A stretch of DNA of 64,000 bases from Actinokineospora baliensis (lineage in GTDB: Bacteria > Actinomycetota > Actinomycetes > Mycobacteriales > Pseudonocardiaceae): assembly GCF_016907695.1 (NCBI RefSeq), contig NZ_JAFBCK010000001.1, positions 6,250,001-6,314,000 of the forward strand. The letters run 5' to 3'. Below, one piece after another: positions 51,381-62,305 of the stretch; within the stretch, counting starts at the first letter, position 1; each line of letters starts with the position of its first letter. A program made the position numbers and the translations under genes. The notes under the pieces are model-generated. The model saw only the letters and a list, made by a program, of their open reading frames with translations. It did not search any database and was not told the DNA's origin.

Positions 51381-51704
51381 CTATGAGGTGTTGTCGTTGG
51401 TGGACCTCCAGGGGGGCGTGCGCATGATCATGAGGATCGGCAACGCGAGTTGACACAGGATGATTCCCGCAGTGGCCCAGACGGGCCACTCCGAGGGCGC
51501 GGCGGCGATGGTGGTCATGGGCGCGAGGACCACTGTCCCCATGATCGCCAGGTTGCCGCCTGTCAGAAGGAGAAGACCGGCTTGGTGAGGCGGTACGCGT
51601 GTCTCCACCACGATGGTCTCTCCTTTCTCGATGCGGAGCACGGCCTGCTCTGTGGCCTTTTCGATCGGCTCCTCGAAGGAGCTTGTAACTTCTGTTGGGG
51701 ACAT
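51381..51704 (-). CDS. Small membrane protein, two helices
   Basis: 107 aa. An acidic N-terminus (TSSFEEPIEKATEQAVLRIEKGE) precedes two membrane helices (LLLLTGGNLAIMGTVVLAPMTTIAA; VWATAGIILCQLALPILMIM). ATG at 51704 has GAGG 6 nt upstream. A longer form from 51812 (143 aa) is in frame but lacks a well-placed ribosome binding site. Not recognised; lower-GC codon use than the neighbours. Confidence 0.6.
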   Translation of the reverse strand: MSPTEVTSSFEEPIEKATEQAVLRIEKGETIVVETRVPPHQAGLLLLTGGNLAIMGTVVLAPMTTIAAAPSEWPVWATAGIILCQLALPILMIMRTPPWRSTNDNTS

Positions 51705-51854
51705 CCGGTACCTCGTTGTTGCTACGACCGCCCCGGTGGCGATCTTCTTCCGGGAGGTCATCCCGGGGTCTTGGGTTGTCCACAGGGTTGGCGATGTCCC
51801 GTCGCTCTCCATGTGGGTTGGAAAAGCTCCCGACAGCTCGTGTTGTCGTGGCAG

Positions 51855-52157
51855 CTACACCACGAGAACCGGTCGAGAACTGTTGCTGTCCCCCCAGGGC
51901 ACAAGCAGAGGGAATTGCTCTCCCGCTGAGGCGCCTGCGGCTGGTGTCGCGTCCGTGGCGATAGGCCCCGATGTGATGGCGAGTGGCGCCACGACACGGT
52001 GCACGAGTCGGCGTTGCCGCCAAGCAGTGGTGTTGGTCCCCGCCGGTGGGCGGTGCCCCTTGACCGCGGGGGTGGACGCCAGGACGCGCGTGGCGATCCA
52101 GGTGGCCACGAACTCCCGCGGGGTAGCACCCCCTCGACGATCTCGAACGTTCTGCAT
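51855..52157 (-). CDS. Hypothetical protein in the low-GC pocket
   Basis: 100 aa from an ATG at 52157 (QNVRDRRGGATPREFVATW ...). The codon third positions are reasonably GC-rich and the frame is uninterrupted, but there is no clear ribosome binding site and no known domain. It lies between a dyad operator candidate and the small membrane gene on the same strand. Confidence 0.35.
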   Translation of the reverse strand: MQNVRDRRGGATPREFVATWIATRVLASTPAVKGHRPPAGTNTTAWRQRRLVHRVVAPLAITSGPIATDATPAAGASAGEQFPLLVPWGDSNSSRPVLVV

Positions 52158-52280
52158 CGTCAATCCGTTCTCTCAGGTTGTTCCTGGTCCGCAGGTTGCA
52201 GGCCAGACCCCACCTCCTGGCCTGCGCGTTCCGCAGCCCAGGAGGTGGGCAACCTCGAAGCTACCAGCAACCCACAGCTG

Positions 52281-52299
52281 TTGCACAAAATCTGTGCAA
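52281..52299. promoter_or_regulatory. Dyad operator candidate
   Basis: TTGCACA, 5 nt, TGTGCAA: a perfect 7-bp dyad in an A/T-rich stretch between the reverse-strand hypothetical gene and the forward RHH-like gene. Its binding protein is unknown. Confidence 0.45.
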
Positions 52300-52396
52300 A
52301 AATTGGTCTGATCTGCGAAGATGGGATACGGGGCCGTAGCGCCACCTGCGAGCGCGGCCCCAGACCGGTACCGATCGAGACAGATAGGTGGTGTTC

Positions 52397-52648
52397 ATGA
52401 GTGGCGAGCGAACGGGAGCCCGAGTGGCCGAACGGCTCCACGTGGAGCTGGTGGAGGCGGCGAGCAAGGCTCTGGCCCGGTTGATGGAGAGGACCGGCCT
52501 GAAGAAGGTGGACTTGACCAACCGCTCTCTTCAGCTCTACGAGTTCGTGGACGCGGAGATCCGCGACGGCGGGAAGGTGGTCATCCGCCACGAGGGCACA
52601 AGGCCAGGAGAGGCCACGAGGGAGACGGAGGTGAAGTTGTTCCTGTGA
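52397..52648 (+). CDS. Small ribbon-helix-helix-like protein
   Basis: 83 aa. LHVELVEAASKALARLMERTGLKKVDLTNRSLQLYEFVDAEI (parts RTGLKKVDLTNRSLQLYEF and GGKVVIRHEGTRPGE) resembles the RHH-type small proteins of actinobacteria and their phages, where a T-x-x-x-V-x-x-x-L-x-L-Y-x-F helix pair follows a beta strand. AGGTGG lies 5 nt upstream of the ATG. Possibly an antitoxin or repressor; no toxin partner is adjacent. Confidence 0.65.
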   Translation: MSGERTGARVAERLHVELVEAASKALARLMERTGLKKVDLTNRSLQLYEFVDAEIRDGGKVVIRHEGTRPGEATRETEVKLFL

Positions 52649-53045
52649 CTCCTTGATTCTCACCAGAGCCGGAGGCGGTTGGTATGCGAAACAAGGATGG
52701 CAGCGCGAAGCGTGAGTCGGCCAACTTCTAAGGCATCAGCGAACGTTCGCGCTGGCGGCGTCAGACTTGACCTGCCAACACGAGCCGAGCGCTTGCACCC
52801 TCCGCCACGATCATCGTGCACTTGCGGTCGTGAGCTTCACATACCGAACCCGCGAAGCCAGCGGAAGTAGCGGAAGTGTTGAAACAGCGCCGTTTCAACA
52901 CTTCCGTTTGTCTTCTGCGAGAAGTCGAGGCCGCAGAGAGCAGCCGTGCAACGTCGACCATCACCCAGCGCGGATACGGGTACTGCTCGAGCACCAGGCG
53001 AGCGGCGCAACCCAGATCCAGCGGAATCTAGCTCTGCAAGTCCTA
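52649..53045. other. Gene-free interval containing a terminator
   Basis: About 400 bases without a supported gene. A 63-codon frame at 52679 has no ribosome binding site and reads as low-complexity Arg/Ser/Pro. The hairpin at 52871-52906 is the only clear element. Confidence 0.5.
52871..52906 (+). terminator. Terminator between RHH-like gene and NlpC/P60 gene
   Basis: Perfect 15-bp stem CGGAAGTGTTGAAAC/GTTTCAACACTTCCG (52871-52885, 52892-52906) followed by TTTGTCTTCT. Confidence 0.8.
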
Positions 53046-54338
53046 TCAGGACAGGATGCGGGTGGCGTAGGAGACGATGCCGCCGTAGCGGACGGGGGCG
53101 ATGCGGACGACGGAGCCGGAGTAGGGGGCTTCGACCATTTGGCCGTCGCCGATGTAGAGGGCCACGTGGTGGATCCGACCGTCGGTGGACCAGAAGAGCA
53201 TGTCGCCGGGGGCCATTTGGGACAGTGGGATCTGGCGGCCCGCGTTGGCCTGGTAGCCGCTGTAGTGCGGCAGGTTCACGCCGACGCCCGCGAAGGCGTA
53301 GATCATCAGGCCGGAGCAGTCGAAGCCGACTTTGGCGTAGTCGCCGAAGGAGTCCGCCACGCCGCCGTCGCGGATGCCCCTGGTCGGGCCCCGGCCGTTG
53401 CCGCCGCCCCAGGCGTACTCCACACCGAGTTGGGAGAGTGCCCGTTCGATCACTGTGCGTGCGGTACCGGCGGCGGGCGCCGCTGCGGGGCGGCCCGCGG
53501 CGGCGCGGCGGGCGTTCTCCTCGTCTTCGCGCTGCTTGGCGGCCAGCCACCGCTGGTACCGGTCGCGCTGGCTCTCCAGGCCGCCGACCTCCGCCTGCGC
53601 GGCTTCCAGCTGCTGCTCGAACGACGTCCGCTCCGCCAGCAGCTGCTGCGACCGGGCGAGCTGCTCCTGCTGGGCGCGCTGCGCGGCGGCTGTCGCCTCG
53701 TCCGCGACCCGCTTGGCCTCCTCGGCCTCCGCTTGGCGCCGGTTCGCGACGTTCAACGCCGCGCGGGCGCGGGAATCGGCGTTCGCCTTCTGCGTGCGGG
53801 CCCGCTCCATGTGTTCGAGGGCGTCGAGCTCGCTGCCGCTGACCGCGTTGAGCAGGTGCGCCCGCTCCAGGAGGTCTTCGGGGCTCTTGGCGCCCAGGTA
53901 CGCCGTCAGCGACCCGACCGTGGTGCCCTGCTTGTAGCTGCCCGCGGCGAAGTCGTCGAGCTGTTGCCGCGCGTCACCGACGGCCTGGTCCGCGCCTGCG
54001 GCCTCGCGGCGGGCGGCGTCGGCGTCGGTGCGGGCCTTGGTGGCGGCTTCCTCGGCGGCGGTGAGGTCGACCAGCGCCTTGTTGGCGTCCTCCAGCTTCG
54101 CCTCGACCTCGGCCTGCAGCCGCATCAACCGGGACTCGGCCTCGGCGAGCTGGTTGGTCAGCCGCCCGACCTCGCCCGCCTTGTCCTTGGCCGCGGCGCG
54201 GCTGCGGTCGAGGTCGGCGTCGCTGGGGTTGGGCGGTGGGGGTGGCACAGCGGCGGCGACCGCGGTCGAGGTCATCGCCGAGACGAGCGCGACCGAGGTG
54301 ACCGCCAGCCCGAGTGAGAGCGTCCGTCGTACGGCCAC
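53046..54338 (-). CDS. NlpC/P60 peptidoglycan endopeptidase (RipA-like)
   Basis: 430 aa. Signal peptide (RRTLSLGLAVTSVALVSAMTS), a long Ala/Glu/Arg-rich coiled coil (about residues 40-290), a short Pro/Ala linker, and a C-terminal NlpC/P60 domain: YAWGGGNGRGPTRGIRDGG, KVGFDCSGLMIYAF (catalytic Cys341), GDMLFWSTDGRIHHVALYIGDG (catalytic His) and GQMVEAPYSG. Same architecture as mycobacterial RipA, which cleaves D-Glu-mDAP bonds during septation; the coiled coil probably blocks or positions the enzyme. GTG at 54338 with GGGGAGG upstream. Its chromosomal neighbour aconitase is as in mycobacteria. Confidence 0.93.
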   Translation of the reverse strand: MAVRRTLSLGLAVTSVALVSAMTSTAVAAAVPPPPPNPSDADLDRSRAAAKDKAGEVGRLTNQLAEAESRLMRLQAEVEAKLEDANKALVDLTAAEEAATKARTDADAARREAAGADQAVGDARQQLDDFAAGSYKQGTTVGSLTAYLGAKSPEDLLERAHLLNAVSGSELDALEHMERARTQKANADSRARAALNVANRRQAEAEEAKRVADEATAAAQRAQQEQLARSQQLLAERTSFEQQLEAAQAEVGGLESQRDRYQRWLAAKQREDEENARRAAAGRPAAAPAAGTARTVIERALSQLGVEYAWGGGNGRGPTRGIRDGGVADSFGDYAKVGFDCSGLMIYAFAGVGVNLPHYSGYQANAGRQIPLSQMAPGDMLFWSTDGRIHHVALYIGDGQMVEAPYSGSVVRIAPVRYGGIVSYATRILS

Positions 54339-54557
54339 CGCTGGATCCTCCCCGCCCTCCGCACCGACCTGCCTGCTCCGACTGTGCCACTTGGGACACT
54401 CGGCAACCAGCCGTACCAGCAGAAACATCGTCCTCGGGGACATCACCGCGGCCGGATTCCACGCTGTGTGCACGACGACGGTCGAAAGAGGACGGTCGCC
54501 CCCACTCGAACGAGGGGGTTGTAACCCGGCCGGGACCGGGGGTGCGAGCATGGTGCG

Positions 54558-55037
54558 GTGTCCGAACGGAACTCCCGCGCCCTGCGCGCCGCCCTGCCCG
54601 CCGCGCTCACCGCGGTCGGACTGGTGCTCGTGGCGACCGGGATGTTCCTGCCGTGGTTCCGTTCCGGGGCCGTGCTGCGCGACAGCTTCCAGGCGATCGG
54701 CGTGATCACCACCCTCGGGTTCCTCGACGGGACGGCGCTGGAGCTGCTGCTCTACGCCTGGTACGGGGTGATCCCGGCGATCACGCTGAGCATCGTGTTG
54801 TACGCGCTCGGTTTCCGGTTCGGTGCCGCAACGATCGGGGCGTTCCTGGCGATAGTCACTGGAACCGTTTCCGGTGGTGCGACCGTCGAAAGCGGTGGTG
54901 GTGACAGCCCACTCGGCATCGCGGCGGCCGGACCGACGACCACGCTCATCGGCTCGGCGCTGGCCGTGCTCGGCGCGGTCGGCATCGTGGTGAACGTGCG
55001 CAAAGGCGCGAGCAGGATCGCAGGAGGGGAACCGTGA
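54558..55037 (+). CDS. Four-helix membrane protein
   Basis: 159 aa, GTG start. Four hydrophobic segments (AALTAVGLVLVATGMFLPWF, GTALELLLYAWYGVIPAITL, FGAATIGAFLAIVTGTVSGG, TTTLIGSALAVLGAVGIVVNV). Its stop overlaps the start of the next gene (GTGA), so the pair is coupled. A membrane protein also lies between acn and ripA in mycobacteria, but this one points the other way and no homology was established. Confidence 0.8.
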   Translation: MSERNSRALRAALPAALTAVGLVLVATGMFLPWFRSGAVLRDSFQAIGVITTLGFLDGTALELLLYAWYGVIPAITLSIVLYALGFRFGAATIGAFLAIVTGTVSGGATVESGGGDSPLGIAAAGPTTTLIGSALAVLGAVGIVVNVRKGASRIAGGEP

Positions 55038-56503
55038 CGTATCCACCCGGAGGCGGCGGCCACTGGCAGCCGAACGACCCGTACCAGCAGCAGGGGGGTC
55101 CGGGTAGCGGCGGCTTCCCGGCCCAGCAGCCCGGCTACCCGCAGCAGGGCCAGCCAGCCCAGGGCGGCTACCCGCAGCAAGGCGTCCCGCAGCCGCAGCA
55201 GGGTGGTTTCCCGCAGACCAACCCGCAGGGCTTCCAGTTCCCGCAGCAGCCCTACGGCGGCGGCGGGCAGTACGGCTACCCGGTGCCGCCGGAGGCGCCG
55301 AAGAAGCGCAAGGGCCTGGTCATCGGTGTCGTCGTGGCCGTGCTCGCGGTCGCCGCTGGCGCCGGGGTGACGGTGTGGGCGCTCAACCGGGGCAGCACCC
55401 AGGCTGGCGCCGAGAGCCCGACCGCCGCGGCGACCAACCTGGTCAACGCGATCGGCAAGGGTGACGTCGCGGGCCTGCTCACGGGCCTCGCCCCGGCCGA
55501 GCGCGACCTGATGACGACGCTGAACTCGGAGACGACCAAGGAGCTGCAGCGGCTCAACGTCTACAAGAAGGACGTCGACCCGAACCAGATCAACGGCTTC
55601 GAGCTCAAGACCGAGAACCTGCAGTTCGACGAGGGCGGCGCGGAGAAGGTCAACGACCACCTGACCATCACCAAGCTGGTCGGCGGCAAGGTCACCATCA
55701 GCTCGGACTCCAGCAAGCTGCCGCTGACCGAGGAGTTCATCGACCTGGCGTTCCCGCGCGGCATCAGCGACGCCCCGCAGACGCAGACCTTCGACGTGGC
55801 CGAGCTGGTCAAGGAGAACAAGGGCGAGCCGATCCGGATCGCCACGGTCAAGGTCGAGGACGAGTGGTACCCCAGCCTGTTCTACACCGTGGCCGACTAC
55901 GCGCTGGCCAGCGAGAAGCTGGAGTGGCCCAAGCAGGGCATCCCGGCCAAGGGCGCGGGCTCGCCGGGTGACGCGGTGCGCGAGCTGGCCGAGGCCTCGG
56001 TCAACGCGGACCTGACCAGGGTCATCGAGCTGCTGCCGCCGGACGAGATGGGCGTGCTGCACGACGTGGGCCCGGTGCTGGTGGACGCCGCGGGCAAGCA
56101 GAAGCCCGCCGATGTGAAGATCAAGAAGCTGGAGACCGAGACCCAGGACGTCGAGGGCGCCACCAAGGTGCTGCTCAAGGAGCTCGAGGTCGAGGCGGAC
56201 GGCCAGACGGTCAAGGTCACCAAGGACGGCGAGTGCTACGCCGCCGAGGTGCAGGGCGAGCGCGAGCAGATCTGCGCCGACGACCTGGCAACCAAGATCG
56301 GTGGCAAGAAGATGGACGCCGGGGCCAAGCAGGCGCTGACCAACCTGGTCAAGGGCATGATCGCCAACACCGGCGTGGTCACCACCGAGGTCGACGGCAA
56401 GTGGTACGTCAGCCCGATCCGCTCGGTCACCGACCTGCAGATCACCGCGCTCAAGAGCCTGCAGCCCGAGGACATCAAGGCGCTGCTCAAGCTCGCGAAG
56501 TAG
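55034..56503 (+). CDS. Gly/Gln/Pro-rich single-pass protein with extracytoplasmic domain
   Basis: 489 aa. Residues 1-90 are a [13 protein letters not shown] repeat rich in Pro, Gln, Gly and Tyr; then [28 protein letters not shown] (membrane helix about 92-115); then an outer part with two homologous units ([20 protein letters not shown] ... and [20 protein letters not shown] ...), like DUF4878/lumazine-binding-like small folds. Such proteins are common in actinobacteria and may link envelope stress to partners; function unknown. A strong terminator follows. Confidence 0.8.
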   Translation: MTYPPGGGGHWQPNDPYQQQGGPGSGGFPAQQPGYPQQGQPAQGGYPQQGVPQPQQGGFPQTNPQGFQFPQQPYGGGGQYGYPVPPEAPKKRKGLVIGVVVAVLAVAAGAGVTVWALNRGSTQAGAESPTAAATNLVNAIGKGDVAGLLTGLAPAERDLMTTLNSETTKELQRLNVYKKDVDPNQINGFELKTENLQFDEGGAEKVNDHLTITKLVGGKVTISSDSSKLPLTEEFIDLAFPRGISDAPQTQTFDVAELVKENKGEPIRIATVKVEDEWYPSLFYTVADYALASEKLEWPKQGIPAKGAGSPGDAVRELAEASVNADLTRVIELLPPDEMGVLHDVGPVLVDAAGKQKPADVKIKKLETETQDVEGATKVLLKELEVEADGQTVKVTKDGECYAAEVQGEREQICADDLATKIGGKKMDAGAKQALTNLVKGMIANTGVVTTEVDGKWYVSPIRSVTDLQITALKSLQPEDIKALLKLAK

Positions 56504-56517
56504 TACCGGGACACCCC

Positions 56518-56557
56518 CGCCGAGGGCCCGCTCCCACCCGGGAGCGGGCCCTCGGCG
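56518..56557. terminator. Bidirectional terminator
   Basis: 18-bp perfect stem (56518-56535, 56540-56557), 4-nt loop, between convergent genes. No T-tract. Confidence 0.85.
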
Positions 56558-56559
56558 CG

Positions 56560-56913
56560 TCAGCGGGCGAGGAACTCCAGCCGGTTGCCGTGCGGGTCGT
56601 CGGTGTGGAAGCGGGGGCGGCCGGGGATCTCGGCGGGGTCGGCCCAGCGGACCGGGCTGCCCGCGGCGATGAGCACGCCCGCCAGCGCGGCGACGTCGGC
56701 GACGAACGCCGGGTGCGCCTTGCGCGCGGGCCGGAAGTCGGCCTCGACCCCGACGTGCAGTTCCCCGCCGCCGGGCACGGCGAACCAGCAGCCGCCGCGC
56801 GCGGCCAGCAGCGGGGGTTTGGGCAGCTCGGCCCAGCCGAGCACGCCGGTGTAGAAGGCCCTGGCGGCGTCCTCGCCACCGGGCGGGCAGGCGAGCTGGA
56901 CGTGATGGATCAC
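56560..56913 (-). CDS. VOC-family (glyoxalase/bleomycin-resistance fold) protein
   Basis: 117 aa. [63 protein letters not shown] and [14 protein letters not shown]: one VOC beta-alpha-beta-beta-beta module pair with the metal-ligand positions His and Glu (IHHVQ, RLEFL). AAGGAGG 5 nt before the GTG at 56913. Divergent from acn. Substrate unknown. Confidence 0.9.
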   Translation of the reverse strand: MIHHVQLACPPGGEDAARAFYTGVLGWAELPKPPLLAARGGCWFAVPGGGELHVGVEADFRPARKAHPAFVADVAALAGVLIAAGSPVRWADPAEIPGRPRFHTDDPHGNRLEFLAR

Positions 56914-56937
56914 ATCGTCCTCCTTCGGTGCGCCCCC

Positions 56938-56967
56938 TTGAAGCGCTATACAGGACAAGCGTACTGT
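56938..56967 (+). promoter_or_regulatory. acn promoter with AcnR-type operator
   Basis: TTGAAG (56938-56943), 18 nt, TACTGT (56962-56967). Over the -10, CAGGACAAGCGTACTG (56951-56966) fits the AcnR consensus CAGNACnnncGTACTG described in Corynebacterium and Mycobacterium acn promoters. Repression by an AcnR-type TetR protein is inferred; no acnR gene follows acn here. Confidence 0.75.
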
Positions 56968-57063
56968 TTGAAGGGTGAGGCCGTCGCTGCGTCCCCCGCC
57001 GGGGTGCGCGAGACTCACCGTCGAGTAACCCGGACTGACTTTGCGCCGCCACTGGAGTTGGAC

Positions 57064-59883
<2,820 letters not shown>

Positions 59884-59898
59884 TCTGCCTCCACCACG

Positions 59899-59926
59899 AC
59901 GGGGGCCGCCTTCTGGCGGCCCCCGT
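59899..59926 (+). terminator. Terminator after acn
   Basis: 12-bp stem ACGGGGGCCGCC/GGCGGCCCCCGT with a TTCT loop, 15 nt after the acn stop. Confidence 0.85.
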
Positions 59927-60246
59927 TGTCGTTGGCGGACACCAACAGGTCCGCTGTGGACAGTTGTTCGGCCGCCGCGTTCGTGACACCACCTCAGCAA
60001 TTCCGCACCGCGGGGGCGATTGCGCCAAACGGTTGTCTCGCGGTCGCGGGCAAAGCCGCCCTGCGATTGCAGCCGCTACGGGGAGCTACCTGGGAGTTCC
60101 CGTTGGCGCGTCGGGTTTTCGCTGGTGTGCGGGAGTTCCCGGTCACGGGGTGAGACTGGTCATACGGAGGTTCGCTCGTTTGGCCCCTAAGTGACATCAC
60201 GCTGTGTCAGGATGGTTTCAGGGGGAACGAGGGATTGGGGGATCCT
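59927..60246. other. Intergenic region upstream of the small lipoprotein
   Basis: No gene. GGGAGTTCCCG occurs twice (60092-60102 and 60131-60141), 39 bases apart; each is a near-palindrome (GGGA/TCCC) and could be a paired operator. Confidence 0.5.
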
Positions 60247-60429
60247 TTGCGAAACAAGAAAATCCACCTGGGAATCGCCGCGTTGGTCATCGCTGGATGC
60301 GTTGGCCCGATCACGGCGGGCGAGTCGACCGAGTGCGACCGGGAGTGGTTCAGTGTCGCGGGTGGCCGGTTGGCCGCGTGCCCGAGCACCGGCCAGGTCG
60401 CCGTCGAGGGGGTGTCGGCTCTGTCTTGA
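60247..60429 (+). CDS. Small putative lipoprotein
   Basis: 60 aa from a TTG at 60247 with GGGGGA 5 nt upstream (a TTG at 60235 is also in frame). RNKKIHLGIAALVIAGCVGPITAG is a short signal with a lipobox-like IAGC; the mature part has two more Cys (STECDREWF, LAACPSTG) that could pair. Alternatively a secreted peptide. A strong terminator follows. Not recognised. Confidence 0.55.
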   Translation: MRNKKIHLGIAALVIAGCVGPITAGESTECDREWFSVAGGRLAACPSTGQVAVEGVSALS

Positions 60430-60440
60430 GTGGTCAGTGA

Positions 60441-60487
60441 CCCGAGTGGGCCCGCCAGGAGGTACCGGTGGGCCCACTCGGGCTTTT
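60441..60487 (+). terminator. Rho-independent terminator
   Basis: 13-bp perfect stem CCCGAGTGGGCCC/GGGCCCACTCGGG (60441-60453, 60470-60482) followed by CTTTT. Confidence 0.9.
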
Positions 60488-60554
60488 CCGCTGTGGCAAG
60501 GAAACAACCGACGATGGGGTGATCCCGCGCGGACTGTCCGGTCGGCGCGGGCTC

Positions 60555-61535
60555 TTAGTCGGCGCGCGCCAAGGACAGCGCGAACCGGCCCGCCTCGTCG
60601 GTCCACCAGTGCGCGAGGTCGAACCCGGCCGCGGCCAACTCGGCCTCGACGCCGTCGCGGCGGAACTTGGCCGAGATCTCGGTGCGGATCTCCTCGCCCT
60701 CGGCGAACTCGACGGACAGGTCCAACTCCGGCAGGGACGCCGTCAGCGCCCGCCTGGCCCGCAACCGCATCTCGATCCACTCGTGCTCGGCGTCCCACAC
60801 CGCCACGTGCGCGAAGTCGGCCGGGTCGAAGGTCGCGCCCAGTTCCCGGTTCAGCACGTGCAGGACGTTGCGGTTGAACTCCGCGGTGACGCCCTCGGCG
60901 TCGTCGTAGGCGCGGACCAGGGTGGACTCGTCCTTGACCAGGTCGGTGCCCAGCAGCAGCCACTCCCCCGGCTTGAGCACCGCGCGGACCGCGGTCAGGA
61001 ACTCCGCGCGCTCACCGGGCAGGAAGTTGCCGATCGTGCCGCCGAGGAAGGCGACCAGCCGCGGCGGCTGGCCGGGCAGCAGGCCCAGGTGCTCGGTGAA
61101 GTCGCCGACCACCCCGCTGACCTGCACGCCCTGGTACTCCGCCGCCAGGGCCGACGCCGCGTCGCGCAGGGCCGTCGCCGAGACGTCCAGGGCGACGATG
61201 TGGGCCAGGGTGCCCGCGGCGCGCAGCGCGTCGAGCAGCAGCCTGGTCTTCTCCGAGGAACCGGACCCGAGTTCCACCAGGGTGTGCGCGCCGGTCGCGG
61301 CGGCGATCTCGCCAGCGCGGGCGGCGAGGATCTCCCGCTCGGCCCTGGTCGGGTAGTACTCGGGCAGCCGGGTGATGCGCTCGAACAGCTCGCTGCCCCT
61401 GGCGTCGTAGAACCACTTGGGCGGCAGCGTCTTCGGGGTCGAGGTCAGACCCTCGCGGGCGTCCTTGGCCAGCGCGCGGGCGGCGTGGTCGTCGGGCAGG
61501 TGCACTTCCACGGGATCAAGCCGGGAGTCGGTCAT
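60555..61535 (-). CDS. egtD: L-histidine N-alpha-methyltransferase
   Basis: 326 aa. LPPKWFYDARGSELFERITRLPEYYPTRAER, VELGSGSSEKTRLLLDAL (SAM site), FLGGTIGNFLP, LLGTDLVKDESTLVRAYDDAEGVTAEFNRNVL and EHEWIEMRLR are EgtD signatures. It trimethylates His to hercynine, the first committed step of ergothioneine synthesis. ATG at 61535 overlaps egtC by 20 nt. Last gene of egtA-B-C-D; no egtE-type PLP lyase follows. Confidence 0.96.
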   Translation of the reverse strand: MTDSRLDPVEVHLPDDHAARALAKDAREGLTSTPKTLPPKWFYDARGSELFERITRLPEYYPTRAEREILAARAGEIAAATGAHTLVELGSGSSEKTRLLLDALRAAGTLAHIVALDVSATALRDAASALAAEYQGVQVSGVVGDFTEHLGLLPGQPPRLVAFLGGTIGNFLPGERAEFLTAVRAVLKPGEWLLLGTDLVKDESTLVRAYDDAEGVTAEFNRNVLHVLNRELGATFDPADFAHVAVWDAEHEWIEMRLRARRALTASLPELDLSVEFAEGEEIRTEISAKFRRDGVEAELAAAGFDLAHWWTDEAGRFALSLARAD

Positions 61536-62301
61536 CTGCGTCCTTGTCTGCGCTGCCGAGCGCGCGCACGCGCACGGCGGGAGTCGGGGAGAGGGTGGCG
61601 GTGACCAGGCAGCGGTCCGCGACCGGGACCCACGGCGGGTCCGGCGACCACGGTTCCGAGGCGACCACCACGAAGTCGGGTCCGGTGAGCGTGGCCAGCG
61701 AGTGCCACCAGGTGGTGGCCGCGATGGTGACGCCGTCGGTGAGCAGGAGGTTGAGCCGGGAGTCCGGTGCCGCGGCGGCCACCGCGGTGACCACCTCGGC
61801 CAGCGCGGTGCCCATCGGCGTGCCCGCGCGCAGCCGCCGCCGCACCATGGCCCACAGCACAGCGCTGTCGGTCGGCGCGTCCAGCGTCATCAGGTCCACT
61901 GTGGACAACTCGGTGGCCAGCGGGGCGATGCTGTCCGGCCAGCCGGTGACCCGGCCGTTGTGGCTGAACAGCCAGCGCCCCTCGGTGAACGGCGCGCAGG
62001 CGGTGTCCACCACCGGCATGCCGATCGTGGCCGAGCGGGCGGCGGCGAGCACCGCGTGGCTGCTGGTGCTGGCCGCCACCTGCGCGAAACCGGCGTCCGT
62101 CCACATCGGAACGGCCCGCCGGTAGCGCAGCGGCGGCGCGTCGGGGCCGGGGTACCAGCCGACGCCGAAGCCGTCGACGTTGACGGTGCCCCCGCCGCGC
62201 ATGTCGGCGGGGGCCCAGGTCTGGCTCAGCAGCCCGCTCGGCCCGTCGAGCAACCCGGAGATGGGCACGGCGGGACCGAGGTAGCCCAGGTGGCGGCACA
62301 T
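61516..62301 (-). CDS. egtC: Gamma-glutamyl-hercynylcysteine sulfoxide amidohydrolase
   Basis: 261 aa. Begins MCRHLGYLGP, so Cys2 becomes the N-terminal nucleophile after Met removal, as in class II glutamine amidotransferases. NVDGFGVGWYPGP and WLFSHNGRVTGW fit EgtC. It removes the glutamate from the EgtB product. Starts 4 nt after the egtB stop. Confidence 0.95.
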   Translation of the reverse strand: MCRHLGYLGPAVPISGLLDGPSGLLSQTWAPADMRGGGTVNVDGFGVGWYPGPDAPPLRYRRAVPMWTDAGFAQVAASTSSHAVLAAARSATIGMPVVDTACAPFTEGRWLFSHNGRVTGWPDSIAPLATELSTVDLMTLDAPTDSAVLWAMVRRRLRAGTPMGTALAEVVTAVAAAAPDSRLNLLLTDGVTIAATTWWHSLATLTGPDFVVVASEPWSPDPPWVPVADRCLVTATLSPTPAVRVRALGSADKDADDRLPA

Positions 62302-62305
62302 GCGC

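Noticed and set aside
51758..52129. Overlapping 123-codon reverse-strand frame
   Set aside because: Overlaps the better 51855-52157 frame; Arg/Ser/Pro-rich with no ribosome binding site.
54339..54557. Possible ydaO (c-di-AMP) riboswitch ahead of the RipA-like gene
   Set aside because: Such leaders precede some actinobacterial cell-wall hydrolases, but the conserved blocks of the ydaO aptamer are absent on the reverse strand here.
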